Source of the DNA: Clostridia bacterium | GTDB lineage: Bacteria > Bacillota > Clostridia > Lachnospirales > Lachnospiraceae | Length of the DNA stretch: 64,000 bases | NCBI GenBank assembly: GCA_029101305.1 | Contig: JAQXQS010000002.1 | Location: 1-64,000, forward strand | Direction: 5' to 3' | Shown here: positions 36,828-45,704 of the stretch, one piece after another | Position numbering within the stretch: position 1 is the first letter of the stretch | Layout: each line of letters opens with the position of its first letter | Translations under genes and position numbers: made by a program | Notes under the pieces: model-generated | Database searches by the model: none | Told to the model about the DNA's origin: nothing | What the model saw: the letters and a program-made list of their open reading frames with translations, nothing else

Positions 36828-37511
36828 TTATTCTCCTTTCACTGATACCGGTGTATTCCATATCAGCTTTTTCTCAAAGTAGTTTTGTATCCATGTTAAA
36901 ACGGTACAAATCATCAGATAGATGACAGCTGCTTCGCAGTACAGTGCAAATGGTTCATAGGTTCTTGCTGCAATCTGCTGGGCAGTGGTGAACAGTTCCA
37001 CAACTGTGATGCTGGATGCCAGGGAAGTGTCCTTGGTCAGTCCGATCAGGGAATTGAACAGTGGTGGAAAAGCAATGCGGAATGCCTGTGGCATTACAAT
37101 CCGGGTCATAGTCTGACGGTAGTTCAGTCCAATCATGTAAGCGGCTTCTGTCTGGCCTTCTGGTACGGCCTGTATTGCAGAACGGAAAATCTCAGCATTG
37201 TAAGCACCAAGGTTTAACGCGAATGCAATGACTGCTGAAGGAAAGGCATCCAGGATGATGCCTACAGACGGCAGACCGAAGAAAATGATAAACAGCTGAA
37301 CAATCAAAGGGGTTCCTCTGAATACCCATATGTAAAAACGTGCAAACTGTTTCAGTCCCTTTACATTAGCAATTTGTACCAAGGCAAGAAATAGAGCTAT
37401 GATACAGCCAAATACAAAGGATAATAAGGTAAGCGGGATTGTAACTTTAATTCCGGGAATGAGAATTCTGGTGAAAGAAGATACCAGGATTCCTGCTAAA
37501 CGTTCACTCAT
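36828..37511 (-). CDS. polar amino acid ABC transporter, permease
   Basis: 227 residues with five to six membrane segments of the HisMQ family. The GAYNAEIFRSAIQAVPEGQTEAA region (near residue 95) is the GxxA…EAA loop that docks to the ATPase. It forms the channel with the ATPase at 35341 and the binding protein at 38281. The ATG at 37511 has AAAAGGAAA upstream. It overlaps neither neighbour but is only 2 bases from the AhpD-like gene that follows. Confidence 0.9.
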   Translation of the reverse strand: MSERLAGILVSSFTRILIPGIKVTIPLTLLSFVFGCIIALFLALVQIANVKGLKQFARFYIWVFRGTPLIVQLFIIFFGLPSVGIILDAFPSAVIAFALNLGAYNAEIFRSAIQAVPEGQTEAAYMIGLNYRQTMTRIVMPQAFRIAFPPLFNSLIGLTKDTSLASSITVVELFTTAQQIAARTYEPFALYCEAAVIYLMICTVLTWIQNYFEKKLIWNTPVSVKGE

Positions 37512-37598
37512 AATTGTTTCCTTTTACTTTCGGTTATTTGTAACTATTTTGCATCAGATGTTTTGCAAATTGGTTTTGAATGGTTACGGTTATTTAAG

Positions 37599-38093
37599 TT
37601 ATTTCAGATCAAAGATCCTCTCATAGAGGATGTCCCCTGAACAGGCAACTGCCATTCCGGCGAGAACAGCAATCTGCTCATCGTTGAAATTTTTATGAAG
37701 AGCAACTCGCACTGTTTCCGGGATCTGTCCGTTATTTTGGACAACGGCTGTGGCAAAGTCGATCACGGCCTGATCTTTTTCATCGTAATCTGGTTTGTCC
37801 GGGTTAATGCCCTGGTCGGTCAGACATTTGGTATAGTATTCGGTACAAATGGAGGAGTGGCTTAAGGCTGCAATGGTATATTCCAAAAGGTCACCGTAGC
37901 GCTTGCCAACCAGCTTTTGAACTTCGGCATCCATTCGCCAGGCACTTTCCTCTACTGTGTCATAGACAATATAATTCTTCAGCTGCCAGGCAATTTTACG
38001 GGAACGAGTCAGATTCTCACGACCGTTTTTATCCAGATATTCTTTGACTGCACTGGGGGCTGTTTCATAAGTAACTGGTTCAATCCAGGACAT
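37599..38093 (-). CDS. AhpD-like family protein lacking the CxxC pair
   Basis: 164 residues, a clear paralogue of the protein at 36328 (shared GKR-GD-EY core). At the redox site the sequence reads HSSICTEYYTK: the first Cys is Ser and the His is gone, so only one thiol remains. It may pair with the CxxC-bearing copy as a structural or binding subunit, or have another activity. The ATG at 38093 has AGGAGG 7 bases upstream; an in-frame extension to 38210 is not supported. It lies between the binding protein and permease genes of one operon. Confidence 0.75.
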   Translation of the reverse strand: MSWIEPVTYETAPSAVKEYLDKNGRENLTRSRKIAWQLKNYIVYDTVEESAWRMDAEVQKLVGKRYGDLLEYTIAALSHSSICTEYYTKCLTDQGINPDKPDYDEKDQAVIDFATAVVQNNGQIPETVRVALHKNFNDEQIAVLAGMAVACSGDILYERIFDLK

Positions 38094-38280
38094 TTTATTT
38101 CCTCCTGAGTTTGATTGGGGATATATTAGATTAAATTGGAGAGGTGTTACGGGCATGTAACTTCTCCTTGTAGTAACTGTGGATATGCTACGAAATGGTA
38201 ACATATCCACACTGTAAATTTTGTGAGGGTTTTGGGTAAATTAAGTAATGCTAACGATTGGCATTGGTTTTGCCAGTATT

Positions 38281-39171
38281 TTAGTTCGCGTCTGCATTTT
38301 CTTCTGTAGTATCTGCCGCTGAATCCTCTGCGCTGTCTGCAGAAGCGGCATCAGTGGAGTCTGCATCAGCTGTTTCATCCTGTGGCTGAGTAAAGTCTGT
38401 ACCGAAATAATCCTCAGAGAGCTTGCTTAAGGTGCCGTCTTCTTTCAGCTCGTCGATTGCCTTCTGAACTGCGTCATATAAAGCGGTTTCACCTTTCTTG
38501 ATCGGTACTGCATAGGTATCTACTACATCTGGAATCACAAATGCGACTTTCAGATTTGCATCCGGGTGCTGCTGAAGATACTCGTTAAATACAACTGAGT
38601 TAAAGGTTGTAAAATCTGCACGGCCAGATTCAATCAGGGATACTGCCTCGTCTGCTGTGCTGATCTGTACCAGGGAAGCACCTGCGTCTTCCAGGATGTC
38701 AAGGTAAGCGGTTGTTGCTGTGTTTGCAACTTTTTTGCCATCAAGGGAAGCCATATCTACGATATCGTCGTTATCTTTGGCAACAACGATCTGCTGTGTA
38801 ATGTAGAAGTATGGTCCTGCGAAATCGTATTTCTCTTTACGCTCATCGGTGATACTTACTGCATTGATAACTGTGTCGAGACGTCCGCTGTCGATTCCGG
38901 CAAGAAGGGAATCCCAGTCAGATTCTGTGAAATCTGCTTCTACGCCAAGTTTGTCTGCGATTGCCTTTGCAACTTCTACATCAAATCCGGTAAGATCGCC
39001 GTTATCATCATGATAGGTATATGGAGGATAGGTTCCTTCCACACCGACTTTCAGCTTTCCGGATTCCTGAATCTGGGAAAGTTCATCATCAGCTGCGTAA
39101 GCCATACTGCATGTTGCCAGAACTCCTGTTAATACTGCTGCAATTCCTAAGGTTAAGATGCTCTTTCTCAT
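38281..39171 (-). CDS. polar amino acid ABC transporter, substrate-binding protein
   Basis: 296 residues. A signal peptide ends at a type I site (AYA, near residue 26); the Cys in LATCS does not fit a lipobox. The mature SBP-bac-3 domain starts LKVGVEGTYPPYTYHDDNGD, with DVEVAKAIADKLG and GRLDTVINAVSIT typical of cystine/glutamine binders. The last 35 residues are an Asp/Ala/Ser/Thr-rich tail (after FTQPQD) of low complexity, an odd place for such a linker. It is the first gene of the minus-strand operon and is divergent from the LysR regulator. The ligand is unknown. Confidence 0.88.
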   Translation of the reverse strand: MRKSILTLGIAAVLTGVLATCSMAYAADDELSQIQESGKLKVGVEGTYPPYTYHDDNGDLTGFDVEVAKAIADKLGVEADFTESDWDSLLAGIDSGRLDTVINAVSITDERKEKYDFAGPYFYITQQIVVAKDNDDIVDMASLDGKKVANTATTAYLDILEDAGASLVQISTADEAVSLIESGRADFTTFNSVVFNEYLQQHPDANLKVAFVIPDVVDTYAVPIKKGETALYDAVQKAIDELKEDGTLSKLSEDYFGTDFTQPQDETADADSTDAASADSAEDSAADTTEENADAN

Positions 39172-39228
39172 AATTGTTTCCTCCTCGTATTTGTTCTCTA
39201 GTTATGCACTAGGTTTAATATGTTTAGA

Positions 39229-39295
39229 ATGGTAACATAGAAAAGTGTGGTTGTCAATTACAGAATGGGAATAACAGGCTATAGGGAATGCCTAT
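39229..39295. promoter_or_regulatory. divergent control region between ABC operon and LysR gene
   Basis: A minus-strand promoter for the binding protein reads TTGACA (39252-39257), 17 bp, TACCAT (39229-39234). An inverted repeat ATAGG-N5-CCTAT (39281-39295) lies 24 bases upstream of that -35, fitting a LysR box (T-N11-A). Read on the plus strand, it is followed 31 bases on by CTTGTG, the same spacing as the importer promoters at 40472 and 45790. Confidence 0.6.
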
Positions 39296-39401
39296 AACGC
39301 ACTGTGACTGCTTGTGTTTTATATATTACAAAAATCCATAGCTTGACTAAATAGGAAGATATGGTAAAGTGGAAGAAAGATGATGTGAGAAAGGGAAGGA
39401 T

Positions 39402-40442
39402 ATGCTGGATTTAAAACAATTAAACTACTTTATTACATGTGCAGAAACTGGTTCTATCAGCGAAGCTGCGAAGCTTCTCTATACGACACAGCCCAGTGTG
39501 AGTAAGGCAATCAAAGCGCTGGAAAACGATATGGGGACGGTGCTGTTCGACCGGATGCCCCGGGGAATCACGCTTACGGCAAAGGGCCGTGAGGCATACC
39601 GTTATGCGTGCAGAATTGTGAATGATTCCAGAATGCTGGAGGAAATGAGCAGGAAAAATATGGCAAGATATCTGCGTATCTCATTGAATCCAAGTTCCTG
39701 GTTTACCAATCAGTTTGTGGAATTTTATAAGGATAATTATGAAAAAGACTATCATTTTGAGATTTACACCGCAGGTGTGCGCACAGTGATGGAACGAGTC
39801 CGGGATTATCTGTCTGATATTGGCTTTGTGTATGTGATGGAGCAGCAGATTAAGGAATTTCAGTATGAATTATCGAAGAACCGTCTGTCTTTTTATACGA
39901 TGCAGGAAAGTACGGCGACTTTTTATCCGGGAAGACGAAACAAGCTGTACCAGACGGGACAAGTTAACCAGCAAGGACAAGCAGAGCAGCAAGGACAGGC
40001 AGATCAGCCAGGCCAGGAGATACCCATGGAGAAAAAGACAGATCTGCAAAAGCCTGACCAGAAATGGAAAGTTAGTATGGACGAGATGAAGCAGCTGCGT
40101 TTTATTCAGAACTACAGGGATGAATTCCTGGAATTAGGTGACAGGGAGAAGCGTGGTGTGTTCAGCTGGGAGGAGCTGGATGTTGCGGTCATTACAAACA
40201 GCGACTATATTATGGAAAAAATGCTTCGGGAAACGGATCTTTCCAATATAAGTGGAAGCTATCTTTCTGATGATAAGAAAGCTGCAAACAAAGGAATCCC
40301 GCTGGAATTTAAGAAAAACAAGATTTATTTCGGATATATCAGAAGAAAAAACGATGAGCAAAATGAGATGATAGATGAGCTTCTGGAATTTTTGGATGAG
40401 AAGCTGAAGCAGGATAAATTAAAGGATACGGAAGATAAGTGA
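39402..40442 (+). CDS. LysR-family regulator with tandem-repeat insert
   Basis: 346 residues, about 45 longer than usual. The helix-turn-helix (1-60) reads LNYFITCAETGSISEAAKLL and TTQPSVSKAIKALENDMG. The ligand domain is interrupted near residues 183-220 by a Gln/Gly-rich insert encoded by an 18-base tandem repeat. It lies between the amino-acid ABC operon and the first peptide/nickel-type operon, and shared operator-like motifs appear before both and before two more operons. I infer that it controls the whole island. GGGAAGG precedes the ATG, and its own promoter may be TTGACT-N16-TAAAGT near 39343-39370. The inducer is unknown. Confidence 0.82.
   Translation: MLDLKQLNYFITCAETGSISEAAKLLYTTQPSVSKAIKALENDMGTVLFDRMPRGITLTAKGREAYRYACRIVNDSRMLEEMSRKNMARYLRISLNPSSWFTNQFVEFYKDNYEKDYHFEIYTAGVRTVMERVRDYLSDIGFVYVMEQQIKEFQYELSKNRLSFYTMQESTATFYPGRRNKLYQTGQVNQQGQAEQQGQADQPGQEIPMEKKTDLQKPDQKWKVSMDEMKQLRFIQNYRDEFLELGDREKRGVFSWEELDVAVITNSDYIMEKMLRETDLSNISGSYLSDDKKAANKGIPLEFKKNKIYFGYIRRKNDEQNEMIDELLEFLDEKLKQDKLKDTEDK
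39969..40019 (+). repeat. in-frame 18-bp tandem repeat in the LysR gene
   Basis: Three units encode QQGQAE, QQGQAD and QPGQE (39969-39986, 39987-40004, 40005-40019). The first two differ at only three bases. Copy-number change would keep the frame and alter linker length. Confidence 0.75.
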
Positions 40443-40471
40443 TATTCCCAAAATAGAAAAAAACATGCGAA

Positions 40472-40530
40472 ATAGGAATGGCTTATAACCCCCTGGGTGG
40501 GTTGTAGGCTTTTTTTATTTCTGTTAAACT
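40472..40530 (+). promoter_or_regulatory. promoter of the first peptide/nickel-type importer with shared motif
   Basis: ATAGGAATGGC (from 40472) is followed by a C/G stretch (CCCCCTGGGTGGG), then -35 TTGTAG (40502-40507), 17 bp, -10 TAAACT (40525-40530). Both the ATAGGAATGGC box and the C/G block recur at 45790. Confidence 0.65.
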
Positions 40531-40613
40531 GATAAAAGCTTACAGGTAAGCCAGATGCCACGGAGTACATTATTGCTATTGGCATTGGTATCATATGATT
40601 TTTTTGTTTATGA

Positions 40614-40640
40614 CACCTGCGCAGGCAGGTGATTTTTTTG
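40614..40640 (+). terminator. leader hairpin with T run (possible attenuator)
   Basis: The perfect 7-bp stem CACCTGC / GCAGGTG with a 4-base loop is followed by ATTTTTTT. It ends just before the ribosome binding site of the first permease gene, within the transcript from 40530. It could terminate part of the message or be a processing/stability element. Confidence 0.55.
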
Positions 40641-40648
40641 GAGAATAT

Positions 40649-41593
40649 ATGAAAAAATACGTAATCAAACGTCTGCTTCAGTTGATTCCCATTTTGTTTG
40701 CCATTACATTTTTGTCCTATGGCATGATGAGAATTGCCGGAAGCGATGTTGTCACACAAAAGATGGAAAACACAGGAGGAGTGGTTTCAGAAGCCACACT
40801 GGATGCGGCAAGGGAGCAGCTGGGGCTTGATAAACCTTTTTTAACCCAGTATTTTGTATGGCTTGGAAAGCTGCTTCATGGAGACATGGGAAACAGCTAT
40901 GTATCCGGTTTTTCAGTTTTTGATACATTCTTGTCAAAACTTCCGGCTACATTGCTTCTGACTGTGACGTCCATACTGCTTACGATCCTGATATCCATAC
41001 CTTTGGGGATTTTGTCAGCAGTGAAGCAGAATTCGGTGATCGATTATGTGATCCGTTTTTGCAGCTTTATTGGAAACAGTCTGCCGAATTTCTTTGTTTC
41101 TCTTTTATTAATGTATTTTCTGGCTATCCGCCTGAGAATCTATCCTGTCATAGCCAAGGATGTAAGCCTGAAAAGCGTGGCTATGCCAGCCATTACCCTG
41201 GCAATCGCCATGTCAGCGAAATATCTGCGGCAGGTCCGGGCAACTGTGCTGGATGAACTTGGCAAGGATTATGTTGCTGGTGCAAAAGCGCGGGGAATCC
41301 GGTTTTCCGTTACCTTATGGAAAAGCATCATGAAGGCTTCCATGGTTACGATCATTACCCTGCTGATGTTGTCTGTAGGAAATCTTCTTGGTGGAACGGC
41401 TATTGTGGAGTCCATATTTATGTGGGACGGAGTTGGAAAAATGGCAGTAGATGCTATTTCCATGCGTGATTATCCGATCATCCAGGCATATGTGATGTGG
41501 ATGGCAATCATCTATGTAGTCGTGAATCTGCTCACGGATCTGTCCTACCGGTTCCTGGATCCGAGAATCCGTCTGGGAGGTGTGAAACAGTGA
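40649..41593 (+). CDS. peptide/nickel-type ABC transporter permease (DppB/NikB family), importer 1
   Basis: 314 residues with six membrane segments. The N-terminus KKYVIKRLLQLIPILFAITF and the cytoplasmic loop DYVAGAKARGIRFSVTLWK (near residue 205) are DppB/NikB hallmarks. I start it at the ATG at 40649 (GGAG upstream), not at 40595. It is the first of five genes for a complete importer (permeases, binding protein, two ATPases). The next start overlaps its stop by three bases. Confidence 0.9.
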   Translation: MKKYVIKRLLQLIPILFAITFLSYGMMRIAGSDVVTQKMENTGGVVSEATLDAAREQLGLDKPFLTQYFVWLGKLLHGDMGNSYVSGFSVFDTFLSKLPATLLLTVTSILLTILISIPLGILSAVKQNSVIDYVIRFCSFIGNSLPNFFVSLLLMYFLAIRLRIYPVIAKDVSLKSVAMPAITLAIAMSAKYLRQVRATVLDELGKDYVAGAKARGIRFSVTLWKSIMKASMVTIITLLMLSVGNLLGGTAIVESIFMWDGVGKMAVDAISMRDYPIIQAYVMWMAIIYVVVNLLTDLSYRFLDPRIRLGGVKQ

Positions 41594-42459
41594 GTGAGGA
41601 AAAAAATAAAAAAGTAACCGTGCGTGTCCAGAAGCTAAAAAAAAGTCATATGAAACAAAAACTGATCTTCTTTCTGATACTGGCGACCGGGCTGGTAGTG
41701 CTTGCTGTTTTTTCAGACCGTCTGTGTCCCTATGATCCCTACGAACAGGATCTTTCCAGTGCGCTGCAGGCACCAAGCCTTGCGCACCCTATGGGAACGG
41801 ATACATATGGAAGGGATATGCTGTCCAGAGTGATCAGTGGAGCGCGAGCCAGTATTTTTTCCACATTTATTCTGGTTGCAGTGATCTCTGTTTTCGGAAC
41901 GTTGGTAGGCGTATGCTGTGGCTATTATGGTGGATTCCTGGATGGAATCATGATGAGAATTTCGGATATCTGCCTTGCATTTCCAGGGCTGGTGTTTGCT
42001 ATGGCAATTGCTGCCATTCTTGGAGGTGGTATTCAGAATGCGATCATTGCACTGGCAGTGATCAGCTGGCCGAAATATTCTCGGATTGCCAGAAGCCAGA
42101 CACTGGCTTTGAAAAATGAGCCCTATATCCATGCTGCTATACTTTCCGGTGACAGTTCAGTCCAGATCATGTGTCGGCATGTATTTCCAAATATGCTAGG
42201 GCCTGTTCTTGTAACGGCAATGCTGGATATTGGAACGATGATGATGGAACTGGCCGGGCTTTCCTTTCTGGGGCTTGGGGCACAGATTCCAATGGCAGAA
42301 TGGGGCAGCATGATGAGCAGTGGCAGAAGTATGATCCAGACTTATCCATGGGTGGTTTTATCACCAGGAATCGCAATTTTTATCTCTGTGGCTATTTTTA
42401 ATCTGCTTGGTGATACAGTCCGGGATTACCTGGATCCGAAGAATAAATGTGTCAGGTAA
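41590..42459 (+). CDS. peptide/nickel-type ABC transporter permease (DppC/NikC family), importer 1
   Basis: 289 residues from a GTG that overlaps the upstream stop (GTGA), with GGGAGGT 9 bases before it. After a charged N-terminus come one helix, the periplasmic-type signature HPMGTDTYGRDMLSRV (near residue 62) and the ATPase-docking loop ALKNEPYIHAAILSG. The SFLGLGAQIPMAEWGSM segment near residue 225 is also typical. It pairs with the permease encoded just upstream. Confidence 0.9.
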   Translation: MSEEKNKKVTVRVQKLKKSHMKQKLIFFLILATGLVVLAVFSDRLCPYDPYEQDLSSALQAPSLAHPMGTDTYGRDMLSRVISGARASIFSTFILVAVISVFGTLVGVCCGYYGGFLDGIMMRISDICLAFPGLVFAMAIAAILGGGIQNAIIALAVISWPKYSRIARSQTLALKNEPYIHAAILSGDSSVQIMCRHVFPNMLGPVLVTAMLDIGTMMMELAGLSFLGLGAQIPMAEWGSMMSSGRSMIQTYPWVVLSPGIAIFISVAIFNLLGDTVRDYLDPKNKCVR

Positions 42460-42475
42460 CCGAAGAAACGAAAAA

Positions 42476-42540
42476 CCATTTTGCGGATACGTTACACCGA
42501 CGAAATGCGAAGCGTTTTGGAGGTTGGCTTTGAAAGTTAC
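42476..42540 (-). repeat. partial copy of the multi-hairpin repeat
   Basis: About 65 bases match, in reverse orientation, the left half of the element at 36129-36273 at roughly 80 percent: GCGGATACG, then the GAAATGCGAAGCGTTTT stem, then GTTGGCTTTGAAAGTTAC as decayed terminal repeat. It lies between the second permease and binding protein genes of importer 1. Confidence 0.7.
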
Positions 42541-42574
42541 AAAAAAATAATAAAGAGGAAAAAGGAGAAGGTAA

Positions 42575-44113
42575 GTGAAAACACGGAAAATTCTGACTGC
42601 CTTATTAACGCTGGGAGTAAGTGTCAGTTTAACGGCAATGCCTGCACTGGCAGAGGAAAAGAAAACATTTGTATTTGGAGATACTACCTTTAATGCCGAG
42701 AATGAGGAGGCTGATATCAATCCACAGAATACCTATGCCGGATGGGCGTGCATCCGCTATGGAGTAGGGGAGACACTGTTCCGCTATTCCGATACTATGG
42801 AGATTGAGCCATGGATCGCAAAGGAATACGAAAATGTGGATGAGCTGACCTGGAAGATCACACTGAATGATAATGTGGTATTTTCCAATGGACGTGCCTG
42901 TGATGGAGAGGCTGTAAAAGAGTGCCTGGAGTCTTTGGTTGCAAATCATGAGCGTGCAGCAGGAGATCTTTGTATTGACACTATTGAAACGGATGGGAAT
43001 ACAGTTACGATCAAGACCACAGAGCCGAAGCCTGCTCTGATCAATTATTTAAGTGATCCATATGGCTGCATCATTGATGTACAGGCTGGAATTACAGATA
43101 ATGGAATTGTGATCGGCACAGGCCCATATGTGGCAACTGATCTGGTGACAGATGACCATCTTAACCTTGTGAAAAATGAAAATTACTGGAATGGGGATGT
43201 AAATGTGGATGAGATCACCGTACGGACTATTTCTGATGGGGACACACTGGCGTTTGCACTTCAGGCTGGTGAGATCAATGCTGCTTATGGAATGGCGTAT
43301 GCAAGCTATCCTTTATTTGAAAATGATGATTATACATTTTCCAGTACAGCAACAAGCCGTGCTTTCTACGCGTGGATGAACTTTGAAAGCCCGGTAACCT
43401 CTGATCCGGCAGTACGTAAGGCAATTGCCATGGGAATCGATAAAGAAAGTTTCGTATCGGTACTGCTGAACGGATATGGGTATCCGGCAGTCGGTGCATT
43501 CCCGGATACTTTTTCCTTTGGCGGACAGAATGTGGATACCCAGAGCTATGATCCAGATGGCGCCAAGGCAGTTCTGGAGGAAGCGGGATGGGTTGATTCC
43601 GATGGTGACGGAATCCGGGAGAAAGACGGTCAGAAGCTTGTGATTCGCTGGCTTACCTATCCAAGCCGTCAGGAACTTCCCCTTCTTGCAGAATCTGCAC
43701 AGGCAACCTTAAAGGATATCGGTATGGATGTTCAGGTAAATTGTACATCCGATAACAATACGATCCGTAAAGATCCTACTTTATGGGATGTATATGCAAG
43801 TGCGATGGTAACAGCGCCTACAGGGGATCCACAGTATTTCTTCACCTCCTGTGCATTAGATGCATCTGTTTCCAATAATGGTCATTATCACAGCGATAAG
43901 CTGGAGGAACTGGCAAAAGAGATGGAAAATGAATTTGATACAGAGAAGCGTGCAGAACTGGGAATTCAGATGCAGCAGACTATTTTGGATGACAATGCGT
44001 ATGTATTTTGTTCCCATCTGAGAATGAGTATGATCATGCAGTCAAATGTAACCGGACTGGTGGCTCATCCATGTGATTACTATGAATTGACTGCCGATCT
44101 GGATATAAATTAA
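42575..44113 (+). CDS. peptide/nickel-type ABC substrate-binding protein, importer 1
   Basis: 512 residues from a GTG start with AAAGGAGAAGG upstream. The signal peptide ends at PALA (near residue 26) with no lipobox Cys, unusual for a monoderm binding protein. The SBP-bac-5 domain follows, with ETLFRYSDTMEIEPWIAKEY and the conserved GTGPYVATD (near 190) and WMNFES…VRKAIAMGIDKESF (near 270). In this family the ligand may be a peptide, nickel chelate, glutathione or opine; residues do not tell which. DSDGDGIREKDGQK near 345 is a calcium-loop-like stretch common in the family. Confidence 0.88.
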   Translation: MKTRKILTALLTLGVSVSLTAMPALAEEKKTFVFGDTTFNAENEEADINPQNTYAGWACIRYGVGETLFRYSDTMEIEPWIAKEYENVDELTWKITLNDNVVFSNGRACDGEAVKECLESLVANHERAAGDLCIDTIETDGNTVTIKTTEPKPALINYLSDPYGCIIDVQAGITDNGIVIGTGPYVATDLVTDDHLNLVKNENYWNGDVNVDEITVRTISDGDTLAFALQAGEINAAYGMAYASYPLFENDDYTFSSTATSRAFYAWMNFESPVTSDPAVRKAIAMGIDKESFVSVLLNGYGYPAVGAFPDTFSFGGQNVDTQSYDPDGAKAVLEEAGWVDSDGDGIREKDGQKLVIRWLTYPSRQELPLLAESAQATLKDIGMDVQVNCTSDNNTIRKDPTLWDVYASAMVTAPTGDPQYFFTSCALDASVSNNGHYHSDKLEELAKEMENEFDTEKRAELGIQMQQTILDDNAYVFCSHLRMSMIMQSNVTGLVAHPCDYYELTADLDIN

Positions 44114-44130
44114 ACAGAAGGAGAAGCTGT

Positions 44131-44952
44131 ATGCCTGAAGATAAAAATTACAAAATGGATGAAAACAAAATACTGACCTATGAATCTGTGGAAATATCAT
44201 TTTCGGGGAAAGCAGTGGTCCATGATGTGAATTTCTCTTTACAGCCAGGCGAGATCCTGGGTCTTGTGGGAGAGTCAGGCAGTGGAAAAAGTACTCTGAT
44301 CAAAGCCGCAATGGGATTACTTGGTGCAGATGGACTTGTGACAAGAGGTGATATCTGTTATAAAGGGCAGAATATTCTGGACATTCCGGAAAAGGAAAAA
44401 AGAAAGCTTAGGGGGGCGCAGCTTGGAATGATCTTCCAGGATGCCGGAGCTTCTCTTTGTCCGATACGTACCATTGGGGAACAGATTTATGAGAGCATGC
44501 GGGCACATGAAAAAGTAACACGGAGCCAGGCAAAAGGCCGGGCAATGGAATTGTTTGAAAAGCTGGATTTTAAGGATTGCCAGAGGGTGTGGGAAAGTTA
44601 TCCCTTTGAATTATCCGGAGGAATGAATCAGAGAGCCGGAATAGCCATTGCCATGCTGATGAATCCCCCTGTATTGTTTGCGGATGAGCCTACCAGTGCC
44701 CTGGATGTATCAGTTCAGAGACAGGTAGTTGCACAGATGCTTCATTTAAGAGAATTGTTCGGAACTGCGATTGTGATCGTAACCCATGATATTGGTGTGG
44801 TCAGTGCCATGGCGGACACGGTGTTGGTTCTAAAGGATGGGAAAGAGATGGAATACGGCCCGGCAAAAGAGGTGCTTGAAAATCCACAGAATCCTTACAC
44901 AAAGAAATTATTATCAGCAGTACCAAAGTTACGGAGGCAGGCGAAAGAATGA
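44131..44952 (+). CDS. peptide/nickel-type ABC ATP-binding protein (DppD/NikD family), importer 1
   Basis: 273 residues. Walker A GESGSGKST (near 49), Q-loop MIFQDAGASLCP, signature LSGGMNQRAGIAIAM (near 160), Walker B LFADEPTSALD and switch His IVTHDIG. GMNQR instead of GQRQR is typical of the D-type ATPase. AGAAGGAGAAGC precedes the ATG. It works as a heterodimer with the ATPase encoded next, whose start overlaps its stop (ATGA). Confidence 0.9.
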   Translation: MPEDKNYKMDENKILTYESVEISFSGKAVVHDVNFSLQPGEILGLVGESGSGKSTLIKAAMGLLGADGLVTRGDICYKGQNILDIPEKEKRKLRGAQLGMIFQDAGASLCPIRTIGEQIYESMRAHEKVTRSQAKGRAMELFEKLDFKDCQRVWESYPFELSGGMNQRAGIAIAMLMNPPVLFADEPTSALDVSVQRQVVAQMLHLRELFGTAIVIVTHDIGVVSAMADTVLVLKDGKEMEYGPAKEVLENPQNPYTKKLLSAVPKLRRQAKE

Positions 44953-45704
44953 GTGTACTTTTGGAAGCAGAGCATTTGACAAAAGTTTTTCATGTAGGAA
45001 AAACTTCCTTAACTGCAGTGAACGATGTAAGTTTTTCCCTGCAGTCGGGGGAGGCTCTTGGAATTGTAGGGGAATCCGGTTCCGGAAAAAGTACGCTTGC
45101 CAAAATGCTTACCCGTCTGACTGATATAACTGCTGGTACCCTGAGATTTGAAGGAAAGGATATTACAAAGCTGAAAGGGCGGAAACTCCGGGAGATATAT
45201 GGAAATATCCAGATGGTTTTCCAGAATCCTGTCGGTTCCTTTGATCCAAGAAGAACATTAGGGGACGGAATTGGAGAGAGTCTTCGCAATCAGGGGTTGA
45301 AAAAAGCAGATGTGGAGAAAAAAGTTACGGAGCTGTTGGAGCAATGCGGGCTGGATGCAGGATTTGCAAAGCGCTATCCTCATGAGGTAAGTGGGGGACA
45401 GTGTCAGAGAGCGGCAATCGCCAGGGCACTGGCGGTACAGCCAAAGCTGCTGATCTGTGATGAAGCCACCAGTGCTCTGGATGTGACGATTCAGAAGCAG
45501 ATCATGGAACTTCTGGAAGAATTAAAAGAAAAGCATGGCTTCTCTTTCATTTTTATCTGTCATAATCTGGCACTGGTGCAGATGTTCTGTGACAAAGTGC
45601 TGGTTCTTTATGAAGGTCAGGTAGTGGAACACGGAATACCGGATGACATTATCAATGAGCCCAAAGAGGCGTACACCAGGAAGCTGGTGGATGCAGTTTT
45701 TTAA
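44949..45704 (+). CDS. peptide/nickel-type ABC ATP-binding protein (DppF/NikE family), importer 1
   Basis: 251 residues. Walker A GESGSGKST (near 41), Q-loop MVFQNPVGSFDP, signature VSGGQCQRAAIARAL (near 142), Walker B LLICDEATSALD and switch His FICHN. It is shorter than many F-type subunits because the C-terminal oligopeptide extension is missing. It is the last gene of importer 1, and no clear terminator follows before the next control region. Confidence 0.9.
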   Translation: MSVLLEAEHLTKVFHVGKTSLTAVNDVSFSLQSGEALGIVGESGSGKSTLAKMLTRLTDITAGTLRFEGKDITKLKGRKLREIYGNIQMVFQNPVGSFDPRRTLGDGIGESLRNQGLKKADVEKKVTELLEQCGLDAGFAKRYPHEVSGGQCQRAAIARALAVQPKLLICDEATSALDVTIQKQIMELLEELKEKHGFSFIFICHNLALVQMFCDKVLVLYEGQVVEHGIPDDIINEPKEAYTRKLVDAVF

